A stretch of DNA of 64,000 nucleotides from Mesorhizobium sp. B2-4-15. Its GTDB lineage: Bacteria > Pseudomonadota > Alphaproteobacteria > Rhizobiales > Rhizobiaceae. Below the pieces are notes generated by a model. It worked only from the letters and a program-made list of their open reading frames with translations. It did no database searches and was not told the DNA's origin. Location of the stretch: the NCBI RefSeq assembly GCF_006658505.1, contig NZ_VFUZ01000016.1, positions 62,001 through 126,000 of the forward strand, given 5' to 3'. The position numbers were made by a program, and so were the translations under genes. Numbering within the stretch: the stretch's first letter is position 1; the number at the start of each line of letters is the position of its first letter. Below, in pieces: positions 1-8,638 of this stretch.

Positions 1-99
1 TCCGACGGGCGGCACTATTTGGCCATGGCCCGATTGCCTTTTGCGTCGCTTTGGCTAAGACGGGCGCGACCTTTCGTCAGATCAATCGGGGACATCGCA

Positions 100-1374
100 A
101 TGACCGCCATCATCGATATTGTCGGGCGTGAAATCCTGGACAGCCGTGGAAACCCGACCGTCGAGGTCGATGTCGTGCTCGAAGACGGTTCGATGGGCCG
201 CGCCGCGGTGCCGTCGGGCGCCTCGACCGGGGCGCATGAGGCCGTCGAGCTTCGCGATGGCGGCGCCCGTTATCTCGGCAAGGGCGTGCTCAAGGCCGTG
301 GAGGCGGTCAATGGCGAGCTGTTCGAGGCGATCGGTGGCATGGAAGCCGAAAACCAGATCCATATCGACCAGACCATGATCGAACTCGACGGCACGCCCA
401 ACAAGAGCCGGCTCGGCGCCAACGCGATCCTCGGTGTTTCGCTGGCCGTTGCCAAGGCCGCGGCCGATGCGGCAGGGCTGCCGCTCTACCGCTATGTCGG
501 CGGCACCAAGGCGCACATCCTGCCGGTGCCGATGATGAACATCATCAATGGCGGCGCGCATGCCGACAATCCGATCGACTTCCAGGAGTTCATGATCCTG
601 CCGGTTGGCGCACCCACTTTGCGCGAAGGCGTGCGCTGGGGTTCGGAGGTCTTCCACACGCTGAGGAGGAAGCTGAAGGATGCCGGCCACAACACCAATG
701 TCGGCGACGAGGGCGGCTTTGCCCCAAACCTGAAGAGTGCGCCGGTGGCGCTCGATTTCATCATGGAATCGATCGAGAAGGCCGGCTTCAAGCCGGGCGA
801 GGAGATCGCGCTCGGCCTCGATTGCGCAGCGACCGAGTTCTTCAAGGACGGCAACTACGTCTATGAGGGTGAGAAGAAGACGCGTGATCCAAAGGCGCAA
901 GCCAAGTACCTCGCCAAGCTCGCCGCTGACTATCCGATCATCTCGATCGAGGACGGCCTGGCCGAAGATGACTGGGAAGGCTGGAAATACCTGACCGACA
1001 TGATCGGCAACAAGACACAACTGGTCGGCGACGACCTGTTCGTGACCAATACGGCGCGCTTGCGCGACGGCATCCGCATGGGCGTCGCCAATTCGATCCT
1101 GGTCAAGGTCAACCAGATCGGCTCGTTGACCGAAACGCTCGACGCCGTCGAAACCGCGCACAAGGCCGGCTACACCGCCGTCATGTCACACCGCTCCGGC
1201 GAGACCGAGGATTCGACGATCGCCGATCTCGCCGTCGCCACCAATTGCGGACAGATCAAGACGGGTTCGCTGTCGCGCTCCGACCGGATGGCCAAGTACA
1301 ACCAGCTTATCCGAATCGAGGAAGAGCTCGGCAAGCAGGCGCGTTATGCCGGCAAGTCGGTCATTAAGGGCTGA
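100..1374 (+). CDS. eno: Enolase (phosphopyruvate hydratase)
   Basis: Converts 2-phosphoglycerate to phosphoenolpyruvate in glycolysis and gluconeogenesis, in the cytosol. The 424-residue protein is close to the usual 425-432. Mg-binding residues D241, E284 and D311, catalytic E204 (motif GDEGGFAPN) and K336 (ILVKVNQIGSL) are all present, as is the SHRSGETED substrate loop. An upstream in-frame ATG at 19 would add 27 residues that no enolase has, so the ATG at 100, which gives MTAIIDIVGREIL, is chosen. A clear hairpin terminator follows, so the gene is probably transcribed separately from the pdh cluster. Function is certain by family. Confidence 0.98.
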   Translation: MTAIIDIVGREILDSRGNPTVEVDVVLEDGSMGRAAVPSGASTGAHEAVELRDGGARYLGKGVLKAVEAVNGELFEAIGGMEAENQIHIDQTMIELDGTPNKSRLGANAILGVSLAVAKAAADAAGLPLYRYVGGTKAHILPVPMMNIINGGAHADNPIDFQEFMILPVGAPTLREGVRWGSEVFHTLRRKLKDAGHNTNVGDEGGFAPNLKSAPVALDFIMESIEKAGFKPGEEIALGLDCAATEFFKDGNYVYEGEKKTRDPKAQAKYLAKLAADYPIISIEDGLAEDDWEGWKYLTDMIGNKTQLVGDDLFVTNTARLRDGIRMGVANSILVKVNQIGSLTETLDAVETAHKAGYTAVMSHRSGETEDSTIADLAVATNCGQIKTGSLSRSDRMAKYNQLIRIEEELGKQARYAGKSVIKG

Positions 1375-1406
1375 GCCGCGGCAAGCGAGTTCGAACAGCG
1401 GATGTC

Positions 1407-1433
1407 AAGGGCGGGGTCATTCCCGCCCTTTTT
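1407..1433 (+). terminator. Rho-independent terminator after eno
   Basis: A perfect 9-bp stem (AAGGGCGGG at 1407-1415 with CCCGCCCTT at 1422-1430), a 6-nt loop and a T run to 1433. It lies 33 bases after the eno stop. Confidence 0.85.
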
Positions 1434-1535
1434 CATTTCAGTGTCGCTGGCCGGGCATCCGTAACCGTCCGTTAAGCACAATCGGGCGAGAAAGATCGCG
1501 AGCCGCTTGAGTTCGCGGCCGCGAGGGAACGGGCG

Positions 1536-1859
1536 ATGTGGACGCGTCAGCACAAGCAGAGAAATACCGGCCGGCTCATCATCCCCTCGCTTTGTGTGGT
1601 GTTCCTGGCCTATTTCGGCTTTCATGCCTATCACGGTGAATTCGGCATCAACTCGAAATATCAGCTGGAAGCGCAAACAGTTGCGCTGCAAGCCCAGCTC
1701 GACGCCATCAAGGCGCGCCGGATGGAACTCGAACGGCGCGTTCGGCTCATGCATGACGGCACCCTGGAGAAGGACATGCTTGACGAGCAGGCGCGCAAGG
1801 CGCTCAATCTGTCCCAGGCTGATGAAATCACCATCATGTTGCCGGTCTCGGCAAAGTAA
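1536..1859 (+). CDS. ftsB: FtsB/DivIC-family septum formation initiator
   Basis: A 107-residue bitopic membrane protein. It has a short basic N-terminus, one transmembrane segment at about residues 13-32, a coiled coil at about 40-72, and a C-terminal motif (LDEQARKALNLSQADEI) typical of the FtsB/DivIC family. These proteins join FtsL and FtsQ in the divisome at the septum. It lies between eno and pdhA, its standard place in rhizobia. The ATG at 1536 gives the basic N-terminus; an overlapping frame starting at 1507 is not coding-like. The family is clear, but a direct role in division here is inferred. Confidence 0.88.
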   Translation: MWTRQHKQRNTGRLIIPSLCVVFLAYFGFHAYHGEFGINSKYQLEAQTVALQAQLDAIKARRMELERRVRLMHDGTLEKDMLDEQARKALNLSQADEITIMLPVSAK

Positions 1860-1976
1860 CTGAATTTCAGTTAATCCCCAATATTTTCAATGATTTTAGT
1901 CGCTTAGCTGCATGCCAGCTATGCAATTTCGACATGGCGGAACGCCTTCTCACGTGTTAGCCTTGCATAAATCGGT

Positions 1977-1995
1977 GGGAAGAGCTGATCTTCCC
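1977..1995. promoter_or_regulatory. Perfect inverted repeat in the pdhA leader
   Basis: GGGAAGA (1977-1983) and TCTTCCC (1989-1995) form a perfect 7-bp inverted repeat with a 5-nt spacer, 58 bases before the pdhA start. It could be an operator or an mRNA hairpin. No T run follows, so it is not a terminator. Function is unknown. Confidence 0.35.
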
Positions 1996-2053
1996 GGGGG
2001 CGGATTTCATCCTGCCCTGATGTCCGCAAAGAGACGCCAACAGGGAGTGATGC

Positions 2054-3091
2054 ATGGCCACCGCAGCCAAAAAAGCGCCTGCCAGATCGAAATCCGACGG
2101 CAAATCGGGGCTTTCAGCGCCCAAGCCGGTTGAATTCACCAAGGACGAAGAGCTTGCCGCTTACCGGCACATGCTGCTCATCCGCCGCTTTGAGGAAAAG
2201 GCCGGCCAGCTCTACGGCATGGGCTTCATCGGTGGCTTCTGTCATCTCTATATCGGCCAGGAAGCTGTCGTCACCGGGATGAAGATGGCGCTGATCGAGG
2301 GCGATCAGATGATCACCGCCTATCGCGATCACGGCCATATGCTGGCCATGGAGCTGTCGCCGCGTGGCGTCATGGCCGAGTTGACTGGACGCCGCGGTGG
2401 CTTGTCGAAAGGCAAGGGCGGCTCCATGCACATGTTCTCCAAGGACAAGCATTTCTATGGCGGCCACGGCATTGTCGGCGCGCAGGTCTCGCTCGGCACC
2501 GGTCTCGCCTTCGCCAACCGCTACCGCGACAACAAGAACGTGTCGTTGACCTATTTCGGCGACGGTGCCGCCAACCAGGGCCAGGTCTATGAGAGTTTCA
2601 ACATGGCCTCGCTGTGGAAGCTGCCGGTGATCTACATCATCGAGAACAACCGCTACGCCATGGGTACCTCGGTCTCGCGCTCTTCAGCCGAGACGGATTT
2701 TTCGCATCGCGGCGCTTCCTTCAAGATTCCTGGCATCCAGGTCGACGGCATGGATGTGCGCGCCGTCAAGGCCGCCGGCGACCTCGCCGCCGAATGGTGC
2801 CGTGCCGGCAACGGCCCGCTGATCCTCGAAATGCAGACCTATCGCTATCGCGGCCACTCCATGTCCGACCCGGCGAAGTATCGCTCGAAGGAAGAAGTGC
2901 AGAAGATGCGCTCCGAGCATGACCCGATCGAGCAGGTCAAGGCGCGGCTGATCGAGAAGAAGTGGGCGACCGAGGACGAGTTGAAGACCGTCGACAAGGA
3001 GGTTCGCGACATCGTCGCCGACGCCGCCGAATTTGCCCAGAACGATGCGGAGCCGGATCCGTCCGAGCTCTGGACCGATATCGTATTGTAA
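2054..3091 (+). CDS. pdhA: Pyruvate dehydrogenase E1 component, alpha subunit
   Basis: Thiamine-diphosphate-dependent decarboxylation of pyruvate, as an alpha2beta2 heterotetramer with PdhB, linking glycolysis to the TCA cycle. The protein has 345 residues. The ThDP-binding motif runs from GDG (D170) to the ENN at about 197-199. The RYRGHSMSDP motif and the phosphorylation-loop region of the E1-alpha family are present. The first 30 residues are an Ala/Lys-rich extension. It is first in a tight cluster, 12 bases before pdhB. The leader carries an inverted repeat at 1977-1995. Confidence 0.97.
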   Translation: MATAAKKAPARSKSDGKSGLSAPKPVEFTKDEELAAYRHMLLIRRFEEKAGQLYGMGFIGGFCHLYIGQEAVVTGMKMALIEGDQMITAYRDHGHMLAMELSPRGVMAELTGRRGGLSKGKGGSMHMFSKDKHFYGGHGIVGAQVSLGTGLAFANRYRDNKNVSLTYFGDGAANQGQVYESFNMASLWKLPVIYIIENNRYAMGTSVSRSSAETDFSHRGASFKIPGIQVDGMDVRAVKAAGDLAAEWCRAGNGPLILEMQTYRYRGHSMSDPAKYRSKEEVQKMRSEHDPIEQVKARLIEKKWATEDELKTVDKEVRDIVADAAEFAQNDAEPDPSELWTDIVL

Positions 3092-3103
3092 GGGGGCCAG
3101 GAC

Positions 3104-4495
3104 ATGCCGATCGAAATTCTCATGCCCGCTCTCTCGCCGACCATGGAAGAGGGCAATCTTTCCAAGTGGTTGAAGAACGAGGGCGACAAGGTCGTCGCCG
3201 GCGACGTCATCGCCGAGATCGAGACCGACAAGGCGACGATGGAAGTCGAAGCCGTCGACGAAGGCACGCTTGCCAAGATCGTGGTTCCTGCCGGCACCGA
3301 AGGCGTCAAGGTCAACGCCGTGATCGCCGTGCTTGCGGTTGATGGCGAAGACGTCGACAAGGCCGGCGAAGGCATCGGTGAAGAAGAAGAGCCAGCCAGG
3401 GCTGAAGCAGCCGCGCCCGCGCCGGTTGCCGCCAAGAGTGAGGCGGCGGCCCCTGTCGCTGCGGCGCCCAGGACTGAAATCGCCGCCGATCCGGATATTC
3501 CAGCCGGCACCGAGATGGTCTCGACCACGGTGCGCGAAGCGCTGCGCGACGCCATGGCCGAGGAAATGCGCCGCGACGGCGACGTCTTCGTCATGGGCGA
3601 GGAGGTCGCCGAATACCAGGGCGCCTACAAGATCACACAAGGGTTGCTGCAGGAATTCGGACCCCGGCGCGTCGTCGACACGCCGATCACCGAGCACGGC
3701 TTTGCCGGTGTTGGCGTCGGAGCGGCGATGGCCGGGCTGAAGCCGATCGTCGAGTTCATGACGTTCAACTTCGCCATGCAGGCGATCGACCAGATCATCA
3801 ATTCGGCCGCCAAGACCCTCTATATGTCCGGCGGTCAGATGGGGGCGCCGATCGTATTCCGCGGGCCGAACGGCGCGGCTGCCCGCGTCGCCGCCCAGCA
3901 TTCGCAGTGCTACGCCGCCTGGTACAGCCACATACCGGGCCTGAAAGTGGTGATGCCTTACACCGCTGCCGACGCCAAGGGGTTGCTGAAGGCCGCGATC
4001 CGCGACCCGAACCCGGTCATTTTCCTCGAGAATGAAATCCTCTACGGCCACTCCTTCGACGTGCCGAAGCTGGATGACTTCGTCCTGCCGATCGGCAAGG
4101 CGCGCATCCACAAATCAGGCAAGGATGTCACCATCGTCTCGTTCGGCATCGGCATGACCTATGCGGTCAAGGCGGAAGCTGAACTGCGCGGCATGGGCAT
4201 CGACGCCGAGATCATCGACTTGCGCACCATCCGTCCACTCGATCTCGACACCGTCATCGCCTCGGTCAAGAAGACCAACCGGCTGGTCGTGGTGGAAGAA
4301 GGCTTCCCGCAGAACTCCGTCGGCGACCATATCGCCAACCAGGTGTCGCAGCGCGCCTTTGATTTCCTGGACGCGCCCGTGATCACAGTTGCCGGCAAGG
4401 ATGTGCCGATGCCCTATGCGGCGAACCTTGAGAAGCTGGCGTTGCCAAATGTCGGCGAGGTCATCGAGGCCGTCAAAGCCGTCGCATATCGCTGA
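3104..4495 (+). CDS. pdhB: Pyruvate dehydrogenase E1 beta subunit with N-terminal lipoyl domain
   Basis: Residues 1-80 are a biotinyl/lipoyl domain with the lipoylated Lys43 in ETDKATME. An Ala/Pro/Glu-rich linker follows (about 88-135), then a transketolase-like E1-beta domain (about 140-463) that pairs with PdhA. The 463-residue length reflects the extra domain; typical E1 beta subunits have about 325. Lipoyl-bearing E1 beta is known from alphaproteobacteria. The lipoyl domain is nearly the same as that of PdhC downstream. The ATG at 3104 follows a GGGGCCAGG purine-rich site. Confidence 0.96.
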   Translation: MPIEILMPALSPTMEEGNLSKWLKNEGDKVVAGDVIAEIETDKATMEVEAVDEGTLAKIVVPAGTEGVKVNAVIAVLAVDGEDVDKAGEGIGEEEEPARAEAAAPAPVAAKSEAAAPVAAAPRTEIAADPDIPAGTEMVSTTVREALRDAMAEEMRRDGDVFVMGEEVAEYQGAYKITQGLLQEFGPRRVVDTPITEHGFAGVGVGAAMAGLKPIVEFMTFNFAMQAIDQIINSAAKTLYMSGGQMGAPIVFRGPNGAAARVAAQHSQCYAAWYSHIPGLKVVMPYTAADAKGLLKAAIRDPNPVIFLENEILYGHSFDVPKLDDFVLPIGKARIHKSGKDVTIVSFGIGMTYAVKAEAELRGMGIDAEIIDLRTIRPLDLDTVIASVKKTNRLVVVEEGFPQNSVGDHIANQVSQRAFDFLDAPVITVAGKDVPMPYAANLEKLALPNVGEVIEAVKAVAYR

Positions 4496-4513
4496 ACCGG
4501 GCGGGAGGACAAA

Positions 4514-5884
4514 ATGCCAATCAACATCACCATGCCGGCGCTCTCGCCCACGATGGAAGAGGGCAACCTTTCGAAATGGCTGGTCAAGGAGGGCGACAAG
4601 GTTTCGCCCGGCGATGTCATTGCGGAGATCGAGACCGACAAGGCAACGATGGAAGTCGAAGCCGTCGATGAGGGGACGGTTGCAAAGCTTGTCGTCCCCG
4701 CCGGCACGGAAGGCGTCAAGGTCAACGCGCTGATCGCGGTGCTCGCCGCCGAGGGCGAGGATGCAAGCGCTGCCGCCAAGAGCGGTGATGGTACCGCGCC
4801 AGTGAAAGCCGAAGCAGCGAAGGCGGATTCTCCCAAGGCAGACGCACCAAAGGCCGAGGCCCCGAAGTCTGAACCTGCCGTTACCCCACCAAAGGCGGCT
4901 CCGGCCGGCAATGGTCATGCGGCCGGCGAGCGCACCTTTGCATCGCCGCTTGCCCGCCGTATCGCCAAGGAGGCTGGCGTCGATGTCTCGGCCGTCACCG
5001 GCACCGGCCCGCATGGCCGTGTGGTGAAGGCTGACGTCGATGCCGCGATTGCCGGTGGTGCCAAGACGGCGCCCGCGGCCAAGGCTCCGGCTGGCGCGCC
5101 TGCCGCTTCAGCCGCTGCTCCGGCAGTGAAAGCGATGTCGGACGATCAGGTGCTGAAGCTGTTCGAGGAAGGCTCCTACGATCTCGTCCCGCACGACAAT
5201 ATGCGCAAGACCATCGCGCGGCGCTTGGTCGAGGCCAAGACCACCATCCCGCATTTCTACCTGACGCTCGATTGCGAGCTCGACGCGCTTCTGGCGCTGC
5301 GCTCGCAGCTCAATGCGGCAGCGCCGACAAAGAAGACCGACAAGGGTGAAGCCCCGGCCTACAAGCTGTCGGTCAACGACATGGTGATCAAGGCCATGGC
5401 CATGGCGCTGAAGGCGGTGCCGGATGCCAACGCCTCCTGGACCGAAAGCGCCATGGTCAAGCACAGGCATGCCGATGTCGGCGTCGCCGTCTCGATCCCC
5501 GGCGGCCTGATCACGCCGATCATCCGCAAGGCCGATGAAAAGACGCTGTCGACCATCTCCAACGAGATGAAGGATCTGGCCAGCCGGGCCCGCAGCCGCA
5601 AGCTGAAGCCGGAAGAATATCAGGGCGGCACCACGGCGGTGTCCAACCTCGGCATGTTCGGCATCAAGGACTTCGCCGCCGTCATCAACCCGCCGCATGC
5701 GACGATCCTGGCGGTGGGTGCCGGCGAGGAGCGGGCGGTGGTCAGGAATGGCGAGATCAAAATCGCCACCGTGATGTCGGTGACGCTGTCGACCGACCAT
5801 CGCGCCGTCGATGGAGCGCTGGGTGCGGAACTGCTCGTCGCCTTCAAGCGGCTGATCGAAAACCCGATGGGCATGCTGGTCTAG
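4514..5884 (+). CDS. pdhC: Dihydrolipoamide acetyltransferase (PDH E2)
   Basis: The core of the pyruvate dehydrogenase complex, moving the acetyl group from lipoamide to CoA. The 456-residue protein has a lipoyl domain at 1-80 (Lys43), a Lys/Ala/Pro-rich linker, a peripheral subunit-binding domain at about 137-173 (ASPLARRIAKEAGVD), a second linker, and the catalytic domain from about 220 with the H-x-x-x-D-G motif at His429 (DHRAVDG). It begins 18 bases after pdhB. A 48-codon gene follows directly after a strong ribosome-binding site. Confidence 0.97.
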   Translation: MPINITMPALSPTMEEGNLSKWLVKEGDKVSPGDVIAEIETDKATMEVEAVDEGTVAKLVVPAGTEGVKVNALIAVLAAEGEDASAAAKSGDGTAPVKAEAAKADSPKADAPKAEAPKSEPAVTPPKAAPAGNGHAAGERTFASPLARRIAKEAGVDVSAVTGTGPHGRVVKADVDAAIAGGAKTAPAAKAPAGAPAASAAAPAVKAMSDDQVLKLFEEGSYDLVPHDNMRKTIARRLVEAKTTIPHFYLTLDCELDALLALRSQLNAAAPTKKTDKGEAPAYKLSVNDMVIKAMAMALKAVPDANASWTESAMVKHRHADVGVAVSIPGGLITPIIRKADEKTLSTISNEMKDLASRARSRKLKPEEYQGGTTAVSNLGMFGIKDFAAVINPPHATILAVGAGEERAVVRNGEIKIATVMSVTLSTDHRAVDGALGAELLVAFKRLIENPMGMLV

Positions 5885-5899
5885 GTAAAGGAGAAGGCG

Positions 5900-6046
5900 G
5901 TGCGGAAATTCTTCACCAGCCTTTTCGCCTTCATCCTCTCCGGATTCGCCGGCGGCCTTCTCGCGCGGGAAGCTGGCCGCCGTCACCGACGCCAGTTTGT
6001 AAGCTGGCGTGTGAAGCGCGGCTTGACTGGTGGAAGGGTGGGTTGA
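5900..6046 (+). CDS. Small hydrophobic protein inside the pdh operon
   Basis: A 48-residue ORF with a GTG start, preceded by AAGGAG at 5888-5893 at good spacing. It fills the gap between pdhC and the SGNH hydrolase without overlap. The product begins VRKFFTSLFAFILSGFAGG, which gives one transmembrane segment at about residues 4-22 followed by a strongly basic, Arg-rich tail. It is therefore probably an inner-membrane protein with its tail in the cytosol. No family is recognised. The support is the ribosome-binding site, the fit in the operon and the amphipathic composition; conservation was not tested. Confidence 0.55.
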   Translation: MRKFFTSLFAFILSGFAGGLLAREAGRRHRRQFVSWRVKRGLTGGRVG

Positions 6047-6050
6047 ACGG

Positions 6051-6686
6051 ATGAAGACGGTGCTTTGCTACGGTGACTCGCTGACCTGGGGCTACAATGC
6101 CGAGGGCGGCCGTCACGCGTTTGAGGATCGCTGGCCAAGCGTGCTGCAGGCTGGCCTTGGCGGAGGCGTTCAGGTCATCGCCGACGGCCTCAATGGCCGC
6201 ACCACGGCCTTCGATGATCATCTGGCTGGTGCCGATCGCAACGGCGCCAGGCTGCTGCCGACGGCTCTGACCACGCATGCGCCTATCGACCTGATAATCA
6301 TCCTGCTCGGTGCCAACGACATGAAGCCGTGGATCCATGGCAATCCGGTCGCGGCCAAGCAAGGCATGCGGCGGCTTATCGACATCGTGCGCGGCCACGA
6401 CTACCCGTTCGACTGGGAAGCGCCGCAGATACTGGTCGTCTCGCCTCCTGTTGTCAGCCGCACCGAAAATGCCGACTTCAGGGAAATGTATGCCGGCGGC
6501 GATGACGCTTCGAAGTATCTGGCATCGCAGTATGAGGCGCTTGCCGACGAGGCCGGTTGCGGTTTCTTCGATGCAGCTACCGTAGCGCAAACCACGCCGC
6601 TCGATGGCGTCCATCTCGACGCCGAAAACACACGGAACATCGGCAAGGCGCTGACGCCGGTCGTGCGCGTGATGCTGGAATTGTGA
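6051..6686 (+). CDS. SGNH/GDSL-family hydrolase (esterase)
   Basis: A 211-residue enzyme of the SGNH fold. The nucleophile motif YGDSLTWG is at residues 6-13, the block III motif GANDMK follows the LII beta strand, and the catalytic D-x-x-H pair is in DGVHLDAENT near the C-terminus. There is no signal peptide, so it is probably cytosolic. Related rhizobial proteins are annotated as arylesterases or acyl-CoA thioesterase-like enzymes; the substrate here is unknown. The ATG at 6051 gives the canonical MKTVLCYGDS start; an upstream GTG at 6030 is less likely. It sits between pdhC and lpdA, 12 bases before lpdA. Confidence 0.85.
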   Translation: MKTVLCYGDSLTWGYNAEGGRHAFEDRWPSVLQAGLGGGVQVIADGLNGRTTAFDDHLAGADRNGARLLPTALTTHAPIDLIIILLGANDMKPWIHGNPVAAKQGMRRLIDIVRGHDYPFDWEAPQILVVSPPVVSRTENADFREMYAGGDDASKYLASQYEALADEAGCGFFDAATVAQTTPLDGVHLDAENTRNIGKALTPVVRVMLEL

Positions 6687-6698
6687 AGGAGAAAAACC

Positions 6699-8144
6699 GT
6701 GGCTGAGAACTACGACGTCATCATCATCGGCTCCGGTCCCGGCGGCTATGTCGCGGCGGTGCGTTCCGCCCAGCTTGGCTTCAAGACGGCGATCGTCGAG
6801 CGCGAGCATCTCGGCGGGATCTGTCTCAACTGGGGCTGCATTCCGACCAAGGCGCTGCTGCGCTCGGCCGAGATCATGCACTATTCGGATCACCTGAAGG
6901 ACTATGGGTTGAAGCTCGACGGCAAAGTGAGCGCCGACACAGCGGCCGTGGTCGATCGGTCCCGCAAGGTGTCGCTGCGACTCAATGGCGGCGTTGCCTT
7001 CCTGATGAAGAAGAACAAGGTCGACGTCATCTGGGGTGAGGCCAAGCTTTCCAAGCCGGGCGAGATCGTCGTGTCCAAGACGGCCAAGAAGCCGATGGAA
7101 CCGCAGCCGCCAGTGCCGAAGGGCGTCAAGGGTGAGGGCACCTACAGCGCCAAGCATATCATCCTGGCGACCGGCGCCAGGCCGCGCGCGCTGCCCGGCA
7201 TTGAACCGGACGGTAAGCTGATCTGGACCTACTTCGAGGCCATGGTGCCGAAGGAAATGCCGAAGTCGCTGCTGGTCATGGGTTCGGGCGCCATCGGCAT
7301 CGAATTCGCCTCCTTCTATCGCACCATGGGTGCCGAGGTGACGGTGGTCGAATTGCTGCCGGCGGTAGTGCCGGTGGAGGACGCCGAAGTGTCGAAGTTC
7401 GCGCAAAAGCAGTTCGAGAAACAAGGCATGAAGATCATCCTCGAAGCCAAGGTGACCAAGGTCGAGAAGGCTGCCAACTCGGTCACCGCGCATGTCGAGA
7501 TGAAGGATGGCAAGGTCGAGAAGATCACCGCCGACCGCATGATCTCGGCCGTCGGCGTGCAGGGCAACATCGAGAATCTCGGCCTTGAAGCGCTTGGCGT
7601 GAAGACGGATCGCGGCTGCGTCGTTGTCGACGGTTACGGCAAGACGAACGTACCCGGCATCTACGCCATCGGCGATGTCGCCGGCCCGCCGATGCTGGCC
7701 CACAAGGCCGAGCATGAAGGCGTGGTGTGCGTCGAGAAGATCGCCAACTTTCCCGGCGTGCATGCCATTGACAAGCTCAAGATTCCCGGCTGCACCTACT
7801 GCAATCCGCAGGTCGCCTCCGTTGGTCTCACGGAAGCAAGGGCCAAGGCCGAAGGCAAGGATATCCGCGTCGGCCGTTTCCAGTTCGCCGCCAATGGCAA
7901 GGCGATCGCGCTCGGCGAGGATCAGGGGTTCATCAAGACCATCTTCGACAAGAAGACGGGTCAGTTGCTCGGCGCGCACATGGTCGGTGCCGAGGTGACC
8001 GAACTGATCCAGGGTTTTGTCGTGGCGATGAACCTCGAAACGACCGAGGAAGAACTGATGCACACCATCTTCCCGCATCCGACGCTGTCGGAGGTGATGA
8101 AGGAAAGCGTGCTCGATGCCTATGGCCGCGCGCTGAACGCATGA
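6699..8144 (+). CDS. lpdA: Dihydrolipoyl dehydrogenase (PDH E3)
   Basis: A flavoprotein that reoxidises dihydrolipoamide with NAD+. The 481-residue protein has an N-terminal FAD motif GSGPGG, a redox disulfide C42/C47 in CLNWGC, a central NAD-binding motif (GSGAIG), and the C-terminal catalytic His460-Glu465 pair (HPTLSE). A Pro-rich insertion near residues 128-145 (PMEPQPPVPKG) is seen in rhizobial E3 of the PDH cluster. The start is GTG, preceded by AAGGAG. It completes the complex encoded upstream. It is the likely last gene of the pdh operon. Confidence 0.97.
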   Translation: MAENYDVIIIGSGPGGYVAAVRSAQLGFKTAIVEREHLGGICLNWGCIPTKALLRSAEIMHYSDHLKDYGLKLDGKVSADTAAVVDRSRKVSLRLNGGVAFLMKKNKVDVIWGEAKLSKPGEIVVSKTAKKPMEPQPPVPKGVKGEGTYSAKHIILATGARPRALPGIEPDGKLIWTYFEAMVPKEMPKSLLVMGSGAIGIEFASFYRTMGAEVTVVELLPAVVPVEDAEVSKFAQKQFEKQGMKIILEAKVTKVEKAANSVTAHVEMKDGKVEKITADRMISAVGVQGNIENLGLEALGVKTDRGCVVVDGYGKTNVPGIYAIGDVAGPPMLAHKAEHEGVVCVEKIANFPGVHAIDKLKIPGCTYCNPQVASVGLTEARAKAEGKDIRVGRFQFAANGKAIALGEDQGFIKTIFDKKTGQLLGAHMVGAEVTELIQGFVVAMNLETTEEELMHTIFPHPTLSEVMKESVLDAYGRALNA

Positions 8145-8246
8145 TAAATTGCCTGCACGAGACTCAGATGCGCAGGCCGCAGGAGCTCGCTGGCAAAGTA
8201 GTTCATTTCCGAATGCATTTTCACCCATCACTCAAGGAGAGGGCAT

Positions 8247-8504
8247 ATGCACTTGAATGGCGTCGGCTGGATAGCAGCGATCATCATCGGAGGCTTGGCG
8301 GGGTGGCTCGCCGAAATGGTCATGAAGAGCAACACTGGCATTTTCATGAACATTATTCTCGGCATCGTGGGCGCAATCGTGCTGAACGCGATCCTGCAGG
8401 CCCTGAACATCGGCGTCTTCGGGGTCGGCTGGACCGCCTATCTGATCACAGGCTTCATTGGCGCCTGCCTGCTGATCTGGGTAGGGCGCCTGGTGCGCCG
8501 CTAG
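8247..8504 (+). CDS. GlsB/YeaQ/YmgE-family small membrane protein
   Basis: An 85-residue, very hydrophobic, glycine-rich protein with three predicted membrane segments (about 5-22, 33-52 and 58-80). It matches the transglycosylase-associated/GlsB family of small stress-linked inner-membrane proteins. An AAGGAG ribosome-binding site precedes the ATG. The biochemical role of the family is not settled. A strong terminator follows, so it may be a single-gene unit or the tail of the pdh transcript. Confidence 0.85.
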   Translation: MHLNGVGWIAAIIIGGLAGWLAEMVMKSNTGIFMNIILGIVGAIVLNAILQALNIGVFGVGWTAYLITGFIGACLLIWVGRLVRR

Positions 8505-8530
8505 TCGATACCATTCCGCTATGCGAAAAC

Positions 8531-8563
8531 GGTTGTGGCGGCATGTGCCGCCGCAGCCTTTTT
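8531..8563 (+). terminator. Rho-independent terminator
   Basis: A 12-bp stem with two G-T pairs (8531-8542 with 8547-8558), a 4-nt loop ATGT and a run of five T. It lies between the GlsB-like gene and lipA. Confidence 0.8.
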
Positions 8564-8638
8564 CTTTGTGTTGAAAAGTCCTAGATGACGTGCAAGTGAC
8601 GATCGCCGGCGGCGGTCGCGAAGAAAACCAGGGTTAAG

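Noticed and set aside
82..1161. Long antisense reading frame opposite eno
   Set aside because: It is the usual high-GC shadow: eno has perfect family matches on the plus strand, and the antisense product has no recognisable features.
2684..4111. 475-codon minus-strand frame opposite pdhA/pdhB
   Set aside because: It is a shadow of the pdh genes and has no family-like motif.
5931..8231. 766-codon minus-strand frame opposite the SGNH and lpdA genes
   Set aside because: It covers two well-identified plus-strand genes and has a His/Arg/Asp-rich shadow composition, so it is not a gene.
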